From the NCBI GenBank assembly GCA_964019055.1, contig OZ025221.1, positions 4,232,968 through 4,296,967 on the forward strand: a stretch of 64,000 bases of DNA. Direction: 5' to 3'. The translations under genes were made by a program, and so were the position numbers. How positions within the stretch are numbered: the stretch's first letter is position 1; each line of letters starts with the position of its first letter. The notes under the pieces are model-generated. The model was not told the origin of the DNA. It ran no database searches and saw only the letters and a list, made by a program, of their open reading frames with translations. Positions 1-10,500 of the stretch are shown in pieces. Origin of the DNA: Anthopleura xanthogrammica (lineage: Eukaryota; Cnidaria; Anthozoa; Actiniaria; Actiniidae).

Positions 1-125
1 TCCGGGACTGGAACTCCCCGGATTTCAAGACCCAATCATTATCACTCATGACATCGGAGACATGCTCGGACTCCTTGTTTGACGTCATAGACGCCATATT
101 CGAAATGGGTCTATTGCATTCCTGA
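1..125. mobile_element. MITE fragment, 'tagaccc' inverted-repeat family
   Basis: The window opens inside an element whose right end reads TTCGAAATGGGTCTA near 105-116. A complete copy lies at 11113-11318, where both arms can be seen: the left arm starts TAGACCCTTTTCGAATATGG and the right arm is its inverted counterpart. Here only the right half is present because the window starts in it. It sits in an intron of the polycystin gene. Confidence 0.6.
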
Positions 126-364
126 AGGTTACAATTCAATAATTAAGGACGGAGGGTTTGGTGGGTATGACTGAGTAGGAGGATCGGGTGGAGGTATTTG
201 CTAAGGGAGGGCTTGAGGTATGTTGAGGAGTTTGGTTGAGGTGTGGTTGGAACATGGGAGTGGAGACTTAAGGTATGAGGTATATAGGAAGTCAACCCAG
301 GGAGAGGTGCACCCCTTAGAATCAAAGGGGGGAAAATCATTATTTTGTATTGATTATCTTTGAA

Positions 365-475
365 GTAGGAGCAAAAATCGACAAAACAATAGCTTCCAAT
401 TCTCAGGAGATTGAAATTATTTTGTTTTGTCCTCCAAATTGGGATGCTTTGACGTCACGTGAAAGGGATCCATAG
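365..475. mobile_element. MITE fragment, 'CTCCAAATTGAGCTGC' family
   Basis: The text TTCCAATTCTCAGGAGATTG, then GTCCTCCAAATTGGGATGC and TTTGACGTCACGTGAAAGGG, matches the right half of elements at 19743-20057, 50913-51017 and 53712-53940. Recurrence plus an inverted arm in the fuller copies indicates a non-autonomous TIR element. This copy is truncated and intronic, ending about 30 bases before the polycystin exon acceptor. Confidence 0.55.
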
Positions 476-504
476 ATTAATATGAATAAATGCTTTTCCT
501 TCAG

Positions 505-3500
505 ATAAAAAGAGATCTTGACTTTTGGAAATGGTCACACGAGCACTTGGTCCCGAACCTTTTTCCAGACAAGTGGTATAACAATAAAAAAAAACCGGAT
601 GATGGTTTTGCTTCGGATCACAACAGCCAGATGGTCGGTGGGGCGAGGCTAAGACATATCCGTATTAAACCTGGTAAAGAAAGCATCAATATTTTGTCAG
701 TGTGTTGTTTAGCGATACTTCATGGTTACTGACATTAGCATTGTGATGTTACTATGCCAACCATTTTCACAAAAGCTCTTCACAAGTTGCTTTGTTTTAC
801 CAGCCAATCCATCGCTGGTTGGAACATGAATGAGAAAGGCTTACGTCACATGAAGTATTGCTAATTCAGGTCTAGCTTGCTTGCTAGTCCAAAAGGGTTT
901 TGTTGATCCTGTCTTGTCATAAGCTAGAAGAAGGCAAAGGGTTTTTGTTCACGAAAAAAGAATAGTCTGTAAGAAAAAATAAAAGTTATAAGTTAGCTGA
1001 CATACTTGGACGTTACATGTAAACATGGAAGGATTGAAGAATGGAAGGATGGAAGGATGGAAGGATGGAAGGATGGAAGGATGGAAGGATGGAAGGATGG
1101 AAGGATGGAAGGATGGAAGGATGGAAGGATGGAAGGATGGAAGGATGGAAGGATGGAAGGATGGAAGGATGGAAGGATGGAAGGATGGAAGGATGGAAGG
1201 ATGGAAGGATGGAAGGATGGAAGGATGGAAGGATGGAAGGATGGAAGGATGGAAGGATGGAAGGATGGAAGGATGGAAGGATGGAAGGATGGAAGGATGG
1301 AAGGATGGAAGGATTGAAGGATTGAAGGATGGAAGGATGGAAGGATGGAAGGATGGAAGGATGGAAGGAGGGAAGGAGGGAAAAAGGGAAGGAAGGAAGG
1401 AGGGAAGGAGGGAAGAAGAGAAGGAGGGAAGGAGGTATGAATGGATGGATGGATGGATGGATGCTTACTAGCCCATATATATCTAACCATTTTTTCTCTC
1501 CTCCTCAGGATTATGCGAGGTGCCAGCCAGTATAACATTCATCACACGGGATTGTTTCAGTCAGTATTCAATCAATGATGAAGACCACTCAGAGTACACA
1601 AAATCCTGGAAGAATGTCACCAAGTACACCAAACCAGTCAGTCGAAAGGATGTTAACTGGAGATACCAGACATGGGACAAGCTGGATGGGTATCCGGTCT
1701 GGGCCGAGCTTAATACATATGCCGGTGGAGGGTACGTTTAGGAAAGATGCTAAAAAAATACACAACTGAACTGTTATGACATAAGTCTGAGGATTTTCGT
1801 TCCCTTTCGAATTCAACCGTTTTCCCCTCTCATCCTTCCCAGTCATTTCGTTCCATTCATCCCTTCCATCATTTACTTTTGTTTTTTCTCATCATTGAAA
1901 TAACCTCTATCCTCTATTTTTTTATTCCCCCTATCCCGTTTTCCCTTTTTTCTCTTCCCTTTTCTCTCCATTTTCCCATCTTCTTCGATCCCCCCTCCCT
2001 TTCCCTCACCCTTTTTCCTCTCCTCTCCTCTAACTTCATCCCCTCTTCTCCGCATTCCTTCTCACCCCCCCCCCCCCCCAACACAGTGATGAGTCCCTCC
2101 AGCCCTACACTAAGGTTTACAATTTATTCCTGACAATTAGTAGAGCGGTTTTCGTATGAGTGGGAAACGTTTGATACCGACTCACAGCACGTACACGGTA
2201 CGACATGTCGTAACAATGAAATGGCTTCCCATTGTCTTCCACTAATTCATCCAATCAGGTTGCGTAGTTACGGTTACGGTACGATACGGTACACCTACAG
2301 TACATATATTAATTTGTCGTATCCTTTCCACCGAAAACCGATCTAACGTACTTTCATTCTACCTGCAGTTTCGTGCATGTCCTCGAGCCAGGGATGGACA
2401 ATCCGGAAAAACTCAAAAAACTGGAAAAGGAATTTTGGATTGACCGCCACTCGCGAGCAGTCGTCACAGAATTTACCGTCTACAACGCTCAAACTAACCT
2501 CTTCACCATAGCAACCCTTGTAGCCGAGTTTCCTGCCACTGGAGGTGTGATCCCGTTCGTCAACATCCAGACAGCGCGGCTCTATAATTTCACCAAAGAT
2601 TACATGGTTTTTATTGTGGCTTGCGGGTGCCTGTTTGTCTTGTACATTCTTTTCTTCTCGTATAAAGAGTTGAGGAAACTGTACAAAGAAGGAAGCGCAC
2701 ATTTTAAGCAGTTCTGGAACATCGTAGACCTTGTAATCGTCAGCTCTGCTGGTTTTGGCATTGGGCTATACATCTATCGGTTGTTAAAGTATACAGATGT
2801 ATTGGAGAAGAGCCGTAATGCGCCCTTCCAATTCAAAAGCTTTCAGCTAGCAGGGTACTGGGATGAGATGTACACCTTGTCAATCGCTATCCTCGTGACA
2901 TTCGCAACTATCAAGCTCAACAAGCTACTCAGGTTCAACAAACGCATGTCACTGTTATCCTCCACTCTTAAAAATGCAGCCTTCTCACTCATGATGTTTG
3001 GTATCATCTTTGGCATTCTCTTCCTTGCATTTACTCTTATTGGTACCGTAGTATTTGGCACTGCAGTTCGAGGCTACCGAAAGTCAGGCTCAGCGTTTAC
3101 GTCATTACTGAGTTTGATGCTGGGGAAGACGTCCTTTCTCGAGATGAACGAAGCCAACAGAGTTCTCGGGCCTGTTTACTTCTTCTGCTTCATGTTCCTA
3201 GTGTCTATGGTCCTCATCAACTTGTTTTTGTCAATCATTATTGATTCATACCATGAAGTCAAGCGCGACTTAGAAAAACAAAACAATGAGTATGAAATCG
3301 TGGACTTTATCATCGAGAGATTCAAGATGTGGTCTGGTATTGGAAAAGCTGAGAAACCAGTGTTCAAACACCGCCATGTTAGATGGGATGTCGTCGAGTC
3401 CAAAGTCAAGTCCTTAAATGCTCTGACTGGAGGAGGTGTTGATCACGTGTCGAAGCTGGAGAGCCGTATAGAGAAGCTGATTGAGAGAACAGACCTTCTC

Positions 3501-3581
3501 TTCACCGAAATATTCCCCGAGAAGTATAGACGACCCACTAAAGCCATGCGCCATAGACTGTCTAAAGAACACAGACTATGA
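505..3581 (+). CDS. Polycystin-1-like channel, C-terminal exons (5'-partial)
   Basis: The last 534 residues of a polycystin-family (PKD) channel are visible in three exons: 505-673, 1509-1731 and 2369-3581 (stop TGA). Junction phases agree and the frame is open throughout. The first exon carries DFWKW and [10 protein letters not shown], the segment just after the first transmembrane helix in PKD proteins. The second and the start of the third form the extracellular polycystin (TOP) domain, including [15 protein letters not shown] and [10 protein letters not shown]. Five hydrophobic segments follow (S2-S6), with pore-loop text [11 protein letters not shown] before S6 ([14 protein letters not shown]) and a short cytoplasmic tail. 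Pore wording of the LLGK type is closer to PKD1/PKD1L proteins than to the LGDF filter of PKD2, so I call it polycystin-1-like; this is a family inference. Upstream exons (REJ, GPS/GAIN, PLAT if present) lie left of the window. Likely a membrane cation channel subunit, often ciliary or sensory. Confidence 0.93.
1023..1465 (+). repeat. (GGATGGAA)n polypurine microsatellite
   Basis: About 320 bases of near-perfect 8-mer GGATGGAA give way to variants (GGATTGAA, GGAGGGAA, GGAAGGAA) and a final GGAT run. It lies in the polycystin intron and stops about 45 bases before the acceptor of exon 1509-1731. It opens long spurious reading frames on both strands. The sense strand is almost pure purine. Confidence 0.97.
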
Positions 3582-4309
3582 TTCTGTTAGCCATGTACTT
3601 CATCCGTCTTCATAAGAAACTACTGATTATTTACTAGATCCACAATGAACATTTCTATAATAGTTAGTTATAGTCTTATACTCCACAAAACTTTACCTTT
3701 GGATGTGTTTTGAAGTATTTTTCGATGGTAGTTTTACAAAACTCTAGCAAAGTGACTCACTCAAGTGATGGCAGCCATTTTGAAAAGTAACCGCGCCTCA
3801 TTACGGCAAGACCTCAATCGAGGCTTCGTGATTGCTTTCCTACAATACCTGTGATAAACCTTTTCTCACACATTACAGTGGCTTACAATCGATAAAAGCC
3901 TCACAAGAATTTATTTCCATAAATATCAATTGTTCAATAATTTTTTTGGGAAAAAAAGGCTTCTTTCAGAGGCAACTGCATCGAACAAAAAACGTTGCAG
4001 AAAGTTCTAATTATTGAACTTCTCTTTGCAACATTTCTAAAATCACACAAATAATGCTGAATGCTACACAGTCTATCAGTAATCATGATAGACGAACATT
4101 TCAGGTGTTAAGTTTTTCTTTCTTTTAAACAATCTTTATTTGTGTTGGCGTGTGAAAAGAAATTATTCAACTTCTCGCCAACATTGACTATTGTTTTTGT
4201 ACATAATCCTATATTTATTTTAATTGTTTGTTTGTTTTCACAACGTGGTTCCGTACGAACAAAGAGAAGGTAAAAAAGATTTTCCATCTCGTAATAATGC
4301 TAGCTTGCA

Positions 4310-4600
4310 AAGGACTTACAGCTTTTTCAAAAAACATTGGTGAAGGTTAACGTTTTTTCCATGTTGCTTGTTGCATGCTGCATGTATGTTGCATACCAAG
4401 CTTGAAATGTTTTCTGGATCATATGTAAATAATATCAGCACAGAAGAAATTATGCCATGCTTTGCCATGCAGAAAAAGTTTAGCATTGTAGAATTCAAAA
4501 GTCCACCGAGTGTATTCACTACATCTCTCATAGTGTATTGGTATGCAACAAGCAACATGCAGCAAAGCCTTCACCAACCTTTTTTGAAATTGCTGTATAT
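4310..4600. mobile_element. Inverted-repeat element (MITE-like)
   Basis: The left arm (about 4318-4405) reads TTTTTCAAAAAACATTGGTG, then GTTGCTTGTTGCATGCTGCA and GTTGCATACCAAG. The right arm (about 4535-4595) reads the inverted sequence: TTGGTATGCAACAAGCAACA, then GCAGCAAAGCCTTCACCAAC and TTTTTTGAAA. About 130 bases separate the arms. Such a structure is typical of a non-autonomous TIR transposon; no transposase is present. Confidence 0.6.
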
Positions 4601-5584
4601 ATATCCGATATATAGGGCTATCGATTATTCAGAACGTTTTAAAGTTCAGTTAGTACTGCCCTGGCGGTGGTACGTTTAACGCGCTTCATCATATAATCAT
4701 AACAAGTAAAAACAATCATCATATTTGATTTTCCCGCAGTGGTTTGTTCATGTTTTGGGCCTCCTATTATTTAACTTTTCATTTGGCACATTTTGGCTTC
4801 CATTTCGAGTCAAATGTAAGATATAGTTTTAGATAGTGGTGTTTTGATCAAATGCACTGGAAGTTATCGAGGTCGAAATGACATGAAAATGACTTACTTT
4901 ATACGTACCTTGTGGTATCCATAAATCAACGATGCAATCAAAGGGAAAGCCATCTCTTGTCCAATCACATCGCTTACTCCAGCCCACGTCAGCACTATGA
5001 ATTCTCTCCTCGACGTGGCGTTAATAGCCTCCTATACTCATTTTTTGTGAAAGGGCGTAAACTTTGCCCAAAACACAAAGCCAATCAAAGACGAAATATT
5101 TCACATCCCAAAACGGTAGACGCCTCTCTTGCGGTACATTCCCAATGTAGTTTATTTTGGAGGACAACACAATATGATTTTACTTTCATGAGGAAGAATA
5201 TTTGCTGTTTCCTTCGATTCGATTTCAGCTGCACCGAGATTTGCTGGAAGGGGTATCTCGATAAGCCTACCGTGCATTCCTTAGACGTACCGGTACCACT
5301 AGGGAGAGCCCCTAGGGAAAAGCTGCGGCATGCATGGGAAAGGTGTGTGGGTCAAGAGACAATGGCTTTCTCTCTGCGTGCCATATTTATTTCAATATTA
5401 ACTTTGACTGGGTTTTAGTGTTAGTATGATAACATAATTAATCAATAAAGAGAATATAGTATATTGTGACGCTATTGGTCAACAATTGATCATCGAAGAA
5501 TGTACGAGGTAAATGAATTTTGCTATTAAAGGACAAATCTTGAAGACAAAAGAATATGAACTCAGATTATACCTCCTAACTCCA

Positions 5585-6040
5585 GCCACGAGGTTCCCTC
5601 TTCTAACACCCTCTCTTTTTATGGTCAGAAAATCCTTTTCCCGATACGCCCAACAACCCATTCTCCAAGCCCTTTCCTCCCGAAGTTCACAAAATGAGAT
5701 GACACACAAATCTCTGCATTGAAACACAGAACCACGAGGACTCCTCTTCTAACACCCTGGCACCCTCTCTTTTTATGGGAAGAATTTCTTTTCTCCGATA
5801 CGCCCAACAACCCATTCTCCAAGCCCTTAGCATCAACCCCCAGAAGGTCACAAAATGAGGTGACACAACTCTCTGCACTGAAACACAGAACCACGAGGAC
5901 TCCTCTTCTAACACCCTCTCTTTTTATGGGAATAATTTCTTTTCCCCGATACGCCCAACAAACCATTCTCCAAGCTTTTAGCCCCAACCTCCAGAAGGTC
6001 ACAAAATGAGGTGACACACAACTCTCTGCATTGAAATTTT
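5585..6040. repeat. Three tandem copies of a ~150-bp unit
   Basis: Units of about 145-160 bases begin near 5585, 5731 and 5893. Each contains CACGAGG, then TCTTCTAACACCCTCTC, then a TTTTTATGG, then CGATACGCCCAACAA and CCATTCTCCAAGC, and ends with TCACAAAATGAG and TCTCTGCA. The copies differ by scattered substitutions and small indels. The array ends about 150 bases beyond the GW182 stop codon, so it may lie in that gene's 3' UTR. Confidence 0.9.
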
Positions 6041-6193
6041 AATTCATGATAGAACACCGAGTACACCACACAAGCCAACCCATGTTGCAGGGAGGCGAGA
6101 TAAATGAAATAAACACATACATACACATTGACACATACACGAAGAAACGATTTAAGACACACGAAAATAAAAGTCTTAGGAATGGATTGGAGT

Positions 6194-7510
6194 TCAGACG
6201 GATTCACCTCCGTTGAGTAATCCAGGAGGTAAAAAGGTGGCCATTGATGGGCTAACGAGTCCATTTTCATTGGTCCCCGATTGAGGAGTTCCTTCATTGT
6301 TGTCACTTGTAGCAAACGACCACAAGCTGGGTACTTGTGAGTTGAAGCCAATGTTGGCACCGGGTAGGGGCGCGCCCCATAGGACTTGGGCATTGGTGGT
6401 GCCCGAATTCCCCCACTGCATGTTTGGAGGCGGTCCAGGGGTGAGAGATGGCATTGATGTGGTTTTATCCTCAGAGGGAACTCCTTGGTCGGGCTGTGAG
6501 GTAGGCCTTTGTAATCCTGGTGCCGAGGGCGCTTCTCCAGTTCCCATGCCTGGGATATTTTGGAAAGACCAATGATTACCATAGGTAGAATTCAAAGGAA
6601 AAGCGTTGTTACTCCAGTCTACTGGTTGTTCAAAGAAGCCTGCTATGTCGCTGTCCATTGCGAAATCAGCTGCTAGTTTCCCTCCTTGTAGGACCATACC
6701 ATTAAGAACACTGCGTGCACTTGCTGCTTGATCTTTGCTGCCATAACGAATCAGGCTGTTGCCGTATCGCATGTTGTACTGGAAGGTTAGAAGTGGACCA
6801 TGCTGTTGGCATACAGTGCGAATAGCATTGACATCCGCCTGGAGAATAAAATACAATCATAGTCAGTGGGATAGCCGAGGTCTCATCCAGATTTTAGTGC
6901 ATTTTAGTATATGCACGAGCAACCGAGCAAAGTGAGGGAGCCATGCAGGGGACTCTTTCTGGGGGGTCGTTTTGTTCGTTTGCCTAGACACCCAAAATAC
7001 ATCTTGTTTATTGAACACAGAAATGGGTCTACATGGAGAGGTCTGGTGAGGGAACAGAAATCTAGGGTGTTTTCCATTTGTCCAGAAAAACCAGTTGATG
7101 AAACCGAGTCAAGAACTACTTCTGGAACAGTTCAAACTGACTATATCCATGATGGTCCGCCATCTTGATAATTTTCGTGCCGTGAATAAGAGAACTGGGC
7201 CTGAGAAATTCCGAGAAATTCTCAAATTGTTCTGAAAATTCCAGTTGGTTTGTACCAACCGGAATGGCTGGACAAGCTCGAAAGGTGTTCCACTTTTTTT
7301 GGTTCGAAGTTCCAAAAAAGTGACAGTTCCATTTGTATTCCAACCAGTATTACCGGTTTTTCTGTACAAATGGAAAACACTCCTAGTATCAAAACAGTGT
7401 GAAAAAGGAACATAAAAGCGTAAGAGTTGCTTACCCTTTGAGGGATGTTTCGTAAGACAAGCCAAGTTGATAAAGAAGCACTTCCACTCTTACTACCAGT
7501 ACTACCTGTA
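6194..7510 (-). other. RRM and C-terminal silencing tail of GW182
   Basis: The RRM is split by the intron 6839-7434. Its first strand (STWLVLRNIPQR) ends exon 21. The rest, with QHGPLLTFQYNMRYGNSLIRY and GKLAADFAMDSDIAGFF, is in exon 22. In TNRC6 proteins this RRM is not known for RNA binding and sits in the silencing domain. After it come W motifs (DWSNN, HWSFQ, QWGNS, VLWGAP, LWSFA), as expected for CCR4-NOT-binding tails. Confidence 0.9.
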
Positions 7511-10500
7511 TCGCTACGCATCATTGGTCCACTTTCAGACGTCACACTTGGATGAGAAAGCTTTTCCTCTGCACTTGGGATGGGTTGATTGACAGACCAT
7601 GAGCTGATGCCCATATTAGGTGACTTGGAGATTTCAGCACTTGGGTTACTGCCGCTCACAGGTCCAACACTGTTTTCCATGGGAATAGCTGCTGATGAAG
7701 CAATAGGGGATGGTCCCCCTGGAGCAGCCCAGGGCTTTGGATCAGGTGCTGTGAGGGGCTGCCCATCTTGTGTGCTCCAAGCGGCTCCAGCCATAGGGAA
7801 TCCTAAATGACCAAACTTGAAGTCATTTTTGGGTCCATTATGCCCAAAGCGTGGTGCTGGAGCAGTGTCAACCAGGTCATTGACCCAAGAATGTTCATCC
7901 TCTAAGTTTGTAGTCTCAGTAGGAGTACTATGGCTGTTAAGGCCAGGGGGAGGCCGTATGGATGATGAGGGGGGTTTGGTGAGTAGCGAGTCAGCCGGAC
8001 CTGTAGATTGCCATGGTGATGACCCAATACCAAACGAGTACTGTGATGGGCTGTTCACTGAAGTATCAGTAAAACCACTTGACTTGGACGTCTGCTTTGC
8101 TGGACTGACTGGAGATGGCGATGGAGACACACTTTCACTCTTGGGTGAGACTTCTCCTTCCTTGCGTGGATGCCAAGGCACACCAGGTTTAAACTCCGGT
8201 GGATCTGCAGAAAGCTTCGGCGCAGCATCCACACCCCATCTGCTAGATATAGACTCACGGGTAATCTTGGGTGAGATGTTTGGATTTGGTTCAGACCTCA
8301 GGCCACCAGAACTCCATTGGTTTCCCTGGATATCATTACTTAAGCCAGTCTGATCAGGGTCAGGCAGGAGCGGCTGCTTCCATTGTGTTAAACGAGATTG
8401 TGGTGCAGGTGAAGTCTCCTTGCCTCGCTCCTCTAAAGACACACTAGAAACAGGGCCAGTAACAGGGGTGACTTCTTTAGCTTGGGAGACCTCTGTGATT
8501 CCCACTTCAGAAGTTGAAGGCGGTGCTTCATTGGTCTTGTCTGTAACCCCTGGTTTTCCGCCAGGTTTCTGTGTTGCTTGTTGCTGCTGATTACCTGCCG
8601 TGGTAGGAGGCTGTCCCGCTGCAGGGAATGGTGGTGAAGGGAACCTGTTTCCTGCTGGTTGCTGCGGCACCAGCTGTTGTTGTAACTGTGCTAGCATAAG
8701 TGCAATCTGTTGCTGCTGTTGATACAGTTGCTGGGAATTATGTTGGCTGTGCTTCTGATTAAGCTGCTGTTGTGCAAGTCCTTGCTGAACCATTCTTAGT
8801 CGTGCAATCTGCTGAAACAGAGCAAACTGCTGGGGCGTCAGAGGAGACTGAAGCAACCCTCCCTGAGCCATGCGTAGTTGAAGATGGTATTGCTGCATTA
8901 ACTGTTGCTGTAGCAATGGATGTGAGATGGGTGTACGTAGAGGGGTGGGTACACCAGGGGTTGGTGGTTGCATGAGTGCGGCACCAGCCCTTTTGGGATT
9001 TGTTCCAGCTAATCCTGGGGTTCCTAATGGTTTAGAAGATGGCTGCTGATTGGATGGATCTGACGGTTTAGTAGTTCTTGTCTTGTCATTTGGCAGCTGA
9101 GAGGGGGTGGATAAGGTCGGCTGTGACTCACTTGCTGTGTTTTTACTAGTTGTATCTGACTTGTCTTGTGTACTTGTTTCTGTCATAGTTTTACTAGCAT
9201 TCTGATTTGGCAGCTCCATGTCGTGTTTCTCTAACTTGCCCAGTTGACTTGCAGTGCTCTGTTGTTGCTGCTGTTGTTGCTGTTGTGTTTTACGCCTTTG
9301 TTTTCTATTCTGTTTTGCTGGTGCTTGCTGTGATTGAGAGCTCTCTAAAGTGCTTGGTTCAGCGGATGTATCTGCTGTAGAACTAGACATAGTCTGTGAT
9401 TGCTCAGAACTGCTTGCAGTCATGGACAATAAATCACCTGAAGAGATAAAGGGAGTCGAGTCGTTAGAGAGAGAGAAAGAAAAAATCTTAGGGCGCTAAC
9501 CGTTGTGCTAACCTCTTCCATGACAACTTAGACCGCATTTCTCAGATAAATGTCATGGCTAGGTAACTAAAAAAATCTTGGAAGAATCTGACTTCCACCA
9601 TAAAGTCTTAGTACAACCAAATTTCTATCCCATAGCCACCCTTGGAGAAAAGTCCCCTTAACAGTACCCTGTGCCATCTTGAAAGGTAGGCACATTCCCT
9701 ATGCCATGTGAATAAATGTCTAAGTTGTTACAGCGCCTCCCAATAACACACGCCAAATCGTACAATTTTCTTTCACAGCGAAGTTGGTTTTGGTGGATGT
9801 CGATTACTGCGTTTGATTAACAATCCATGTGGAAGTGCTTTGACAACTTTGTGTTTTCCGACAATGTCATGGAAACACTTTGATTGACATCCACAAAAAC
9901 CTTATTTTGTCGTGAAGGCAATTCGCATGTGATTGGGAAACGCTGTAAGAAGGTCTCTATCATTGCAAGGTCACTTCATGTCTTGCTTCAATGCAAAGGC
10001 ACAGCTACCTTTCAAGATGGCACAGGGAATTATGAAGGGTACTATTGTCAAGTGGCCATTAAATAGAGGTTTGTCACTTAATAATAGCTGGGACTTTAAG
10101 TGTGTTATTTTTTATGTGTGTATGTGTGTATGTGTGTGTTTGTGTAGGGGGGGGGGGGGGGGGGTGAGTCTCTTTTTTCATATGGAACTCAAAATTAGAC
10201 AAAATGAGATTTCATTTTCATAAAAGCCCCCCTCCCCCCAGCTCCACTGTGCACGAATAGAGGTAAGAGTATTGTAGAGTATTGTACAAGACTGAATCTC
10301 ACCTATTGCACTTTCGATATTCATGTGATTGGCTCTCAGTGCTTTGTCTGCATCTTCTTGCTGTGATATGAAAATAAGAGTTTTGAGAAGTAATCAGTTT
10401 TGTATCATGATAACCTTTATCATGATGATAATGCTACTAGGTAAAACAGATAGAATGAAAGTCTAAATGGAAATAAGGTGAAGTTTGATGGTTGGGGAAG

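Larger units (their letters stand above)
3582..6193. other. Convergent intergenic region between polycystin and GW182
   Basis: No coding exon was recognised. The stretch holds the 3' ends of two convergent genes, a diverged inverted repeat at 4310-4600 and a threefold 150-bp tandem repeat at 5585-6040. An open frame at 4912-5418 on the + strand has no recognisable domain and no splice-supported context, so I do not call it a gene. Confidence 0.6.

Noticed and set aside
993..1538. Long reading frames on both strands (repetitive EGWKDGRM and HPSILPSF)
   Set aside because: They are translations of the GGATGGAA microsatellite and have no unique sequence or splice context.
4912..5418. 168-codon + strand frame in the intergenic region
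   Set aside because: No domain, signal or coding-like composition, and no splice partner; most likely chance in a region of repeats.
5479..6017. Overlapping frames with GLLGVS/KKRG repeats on the - strand
   Set aside because: They follow the 150-bp tandem repeat and change frame between copies.
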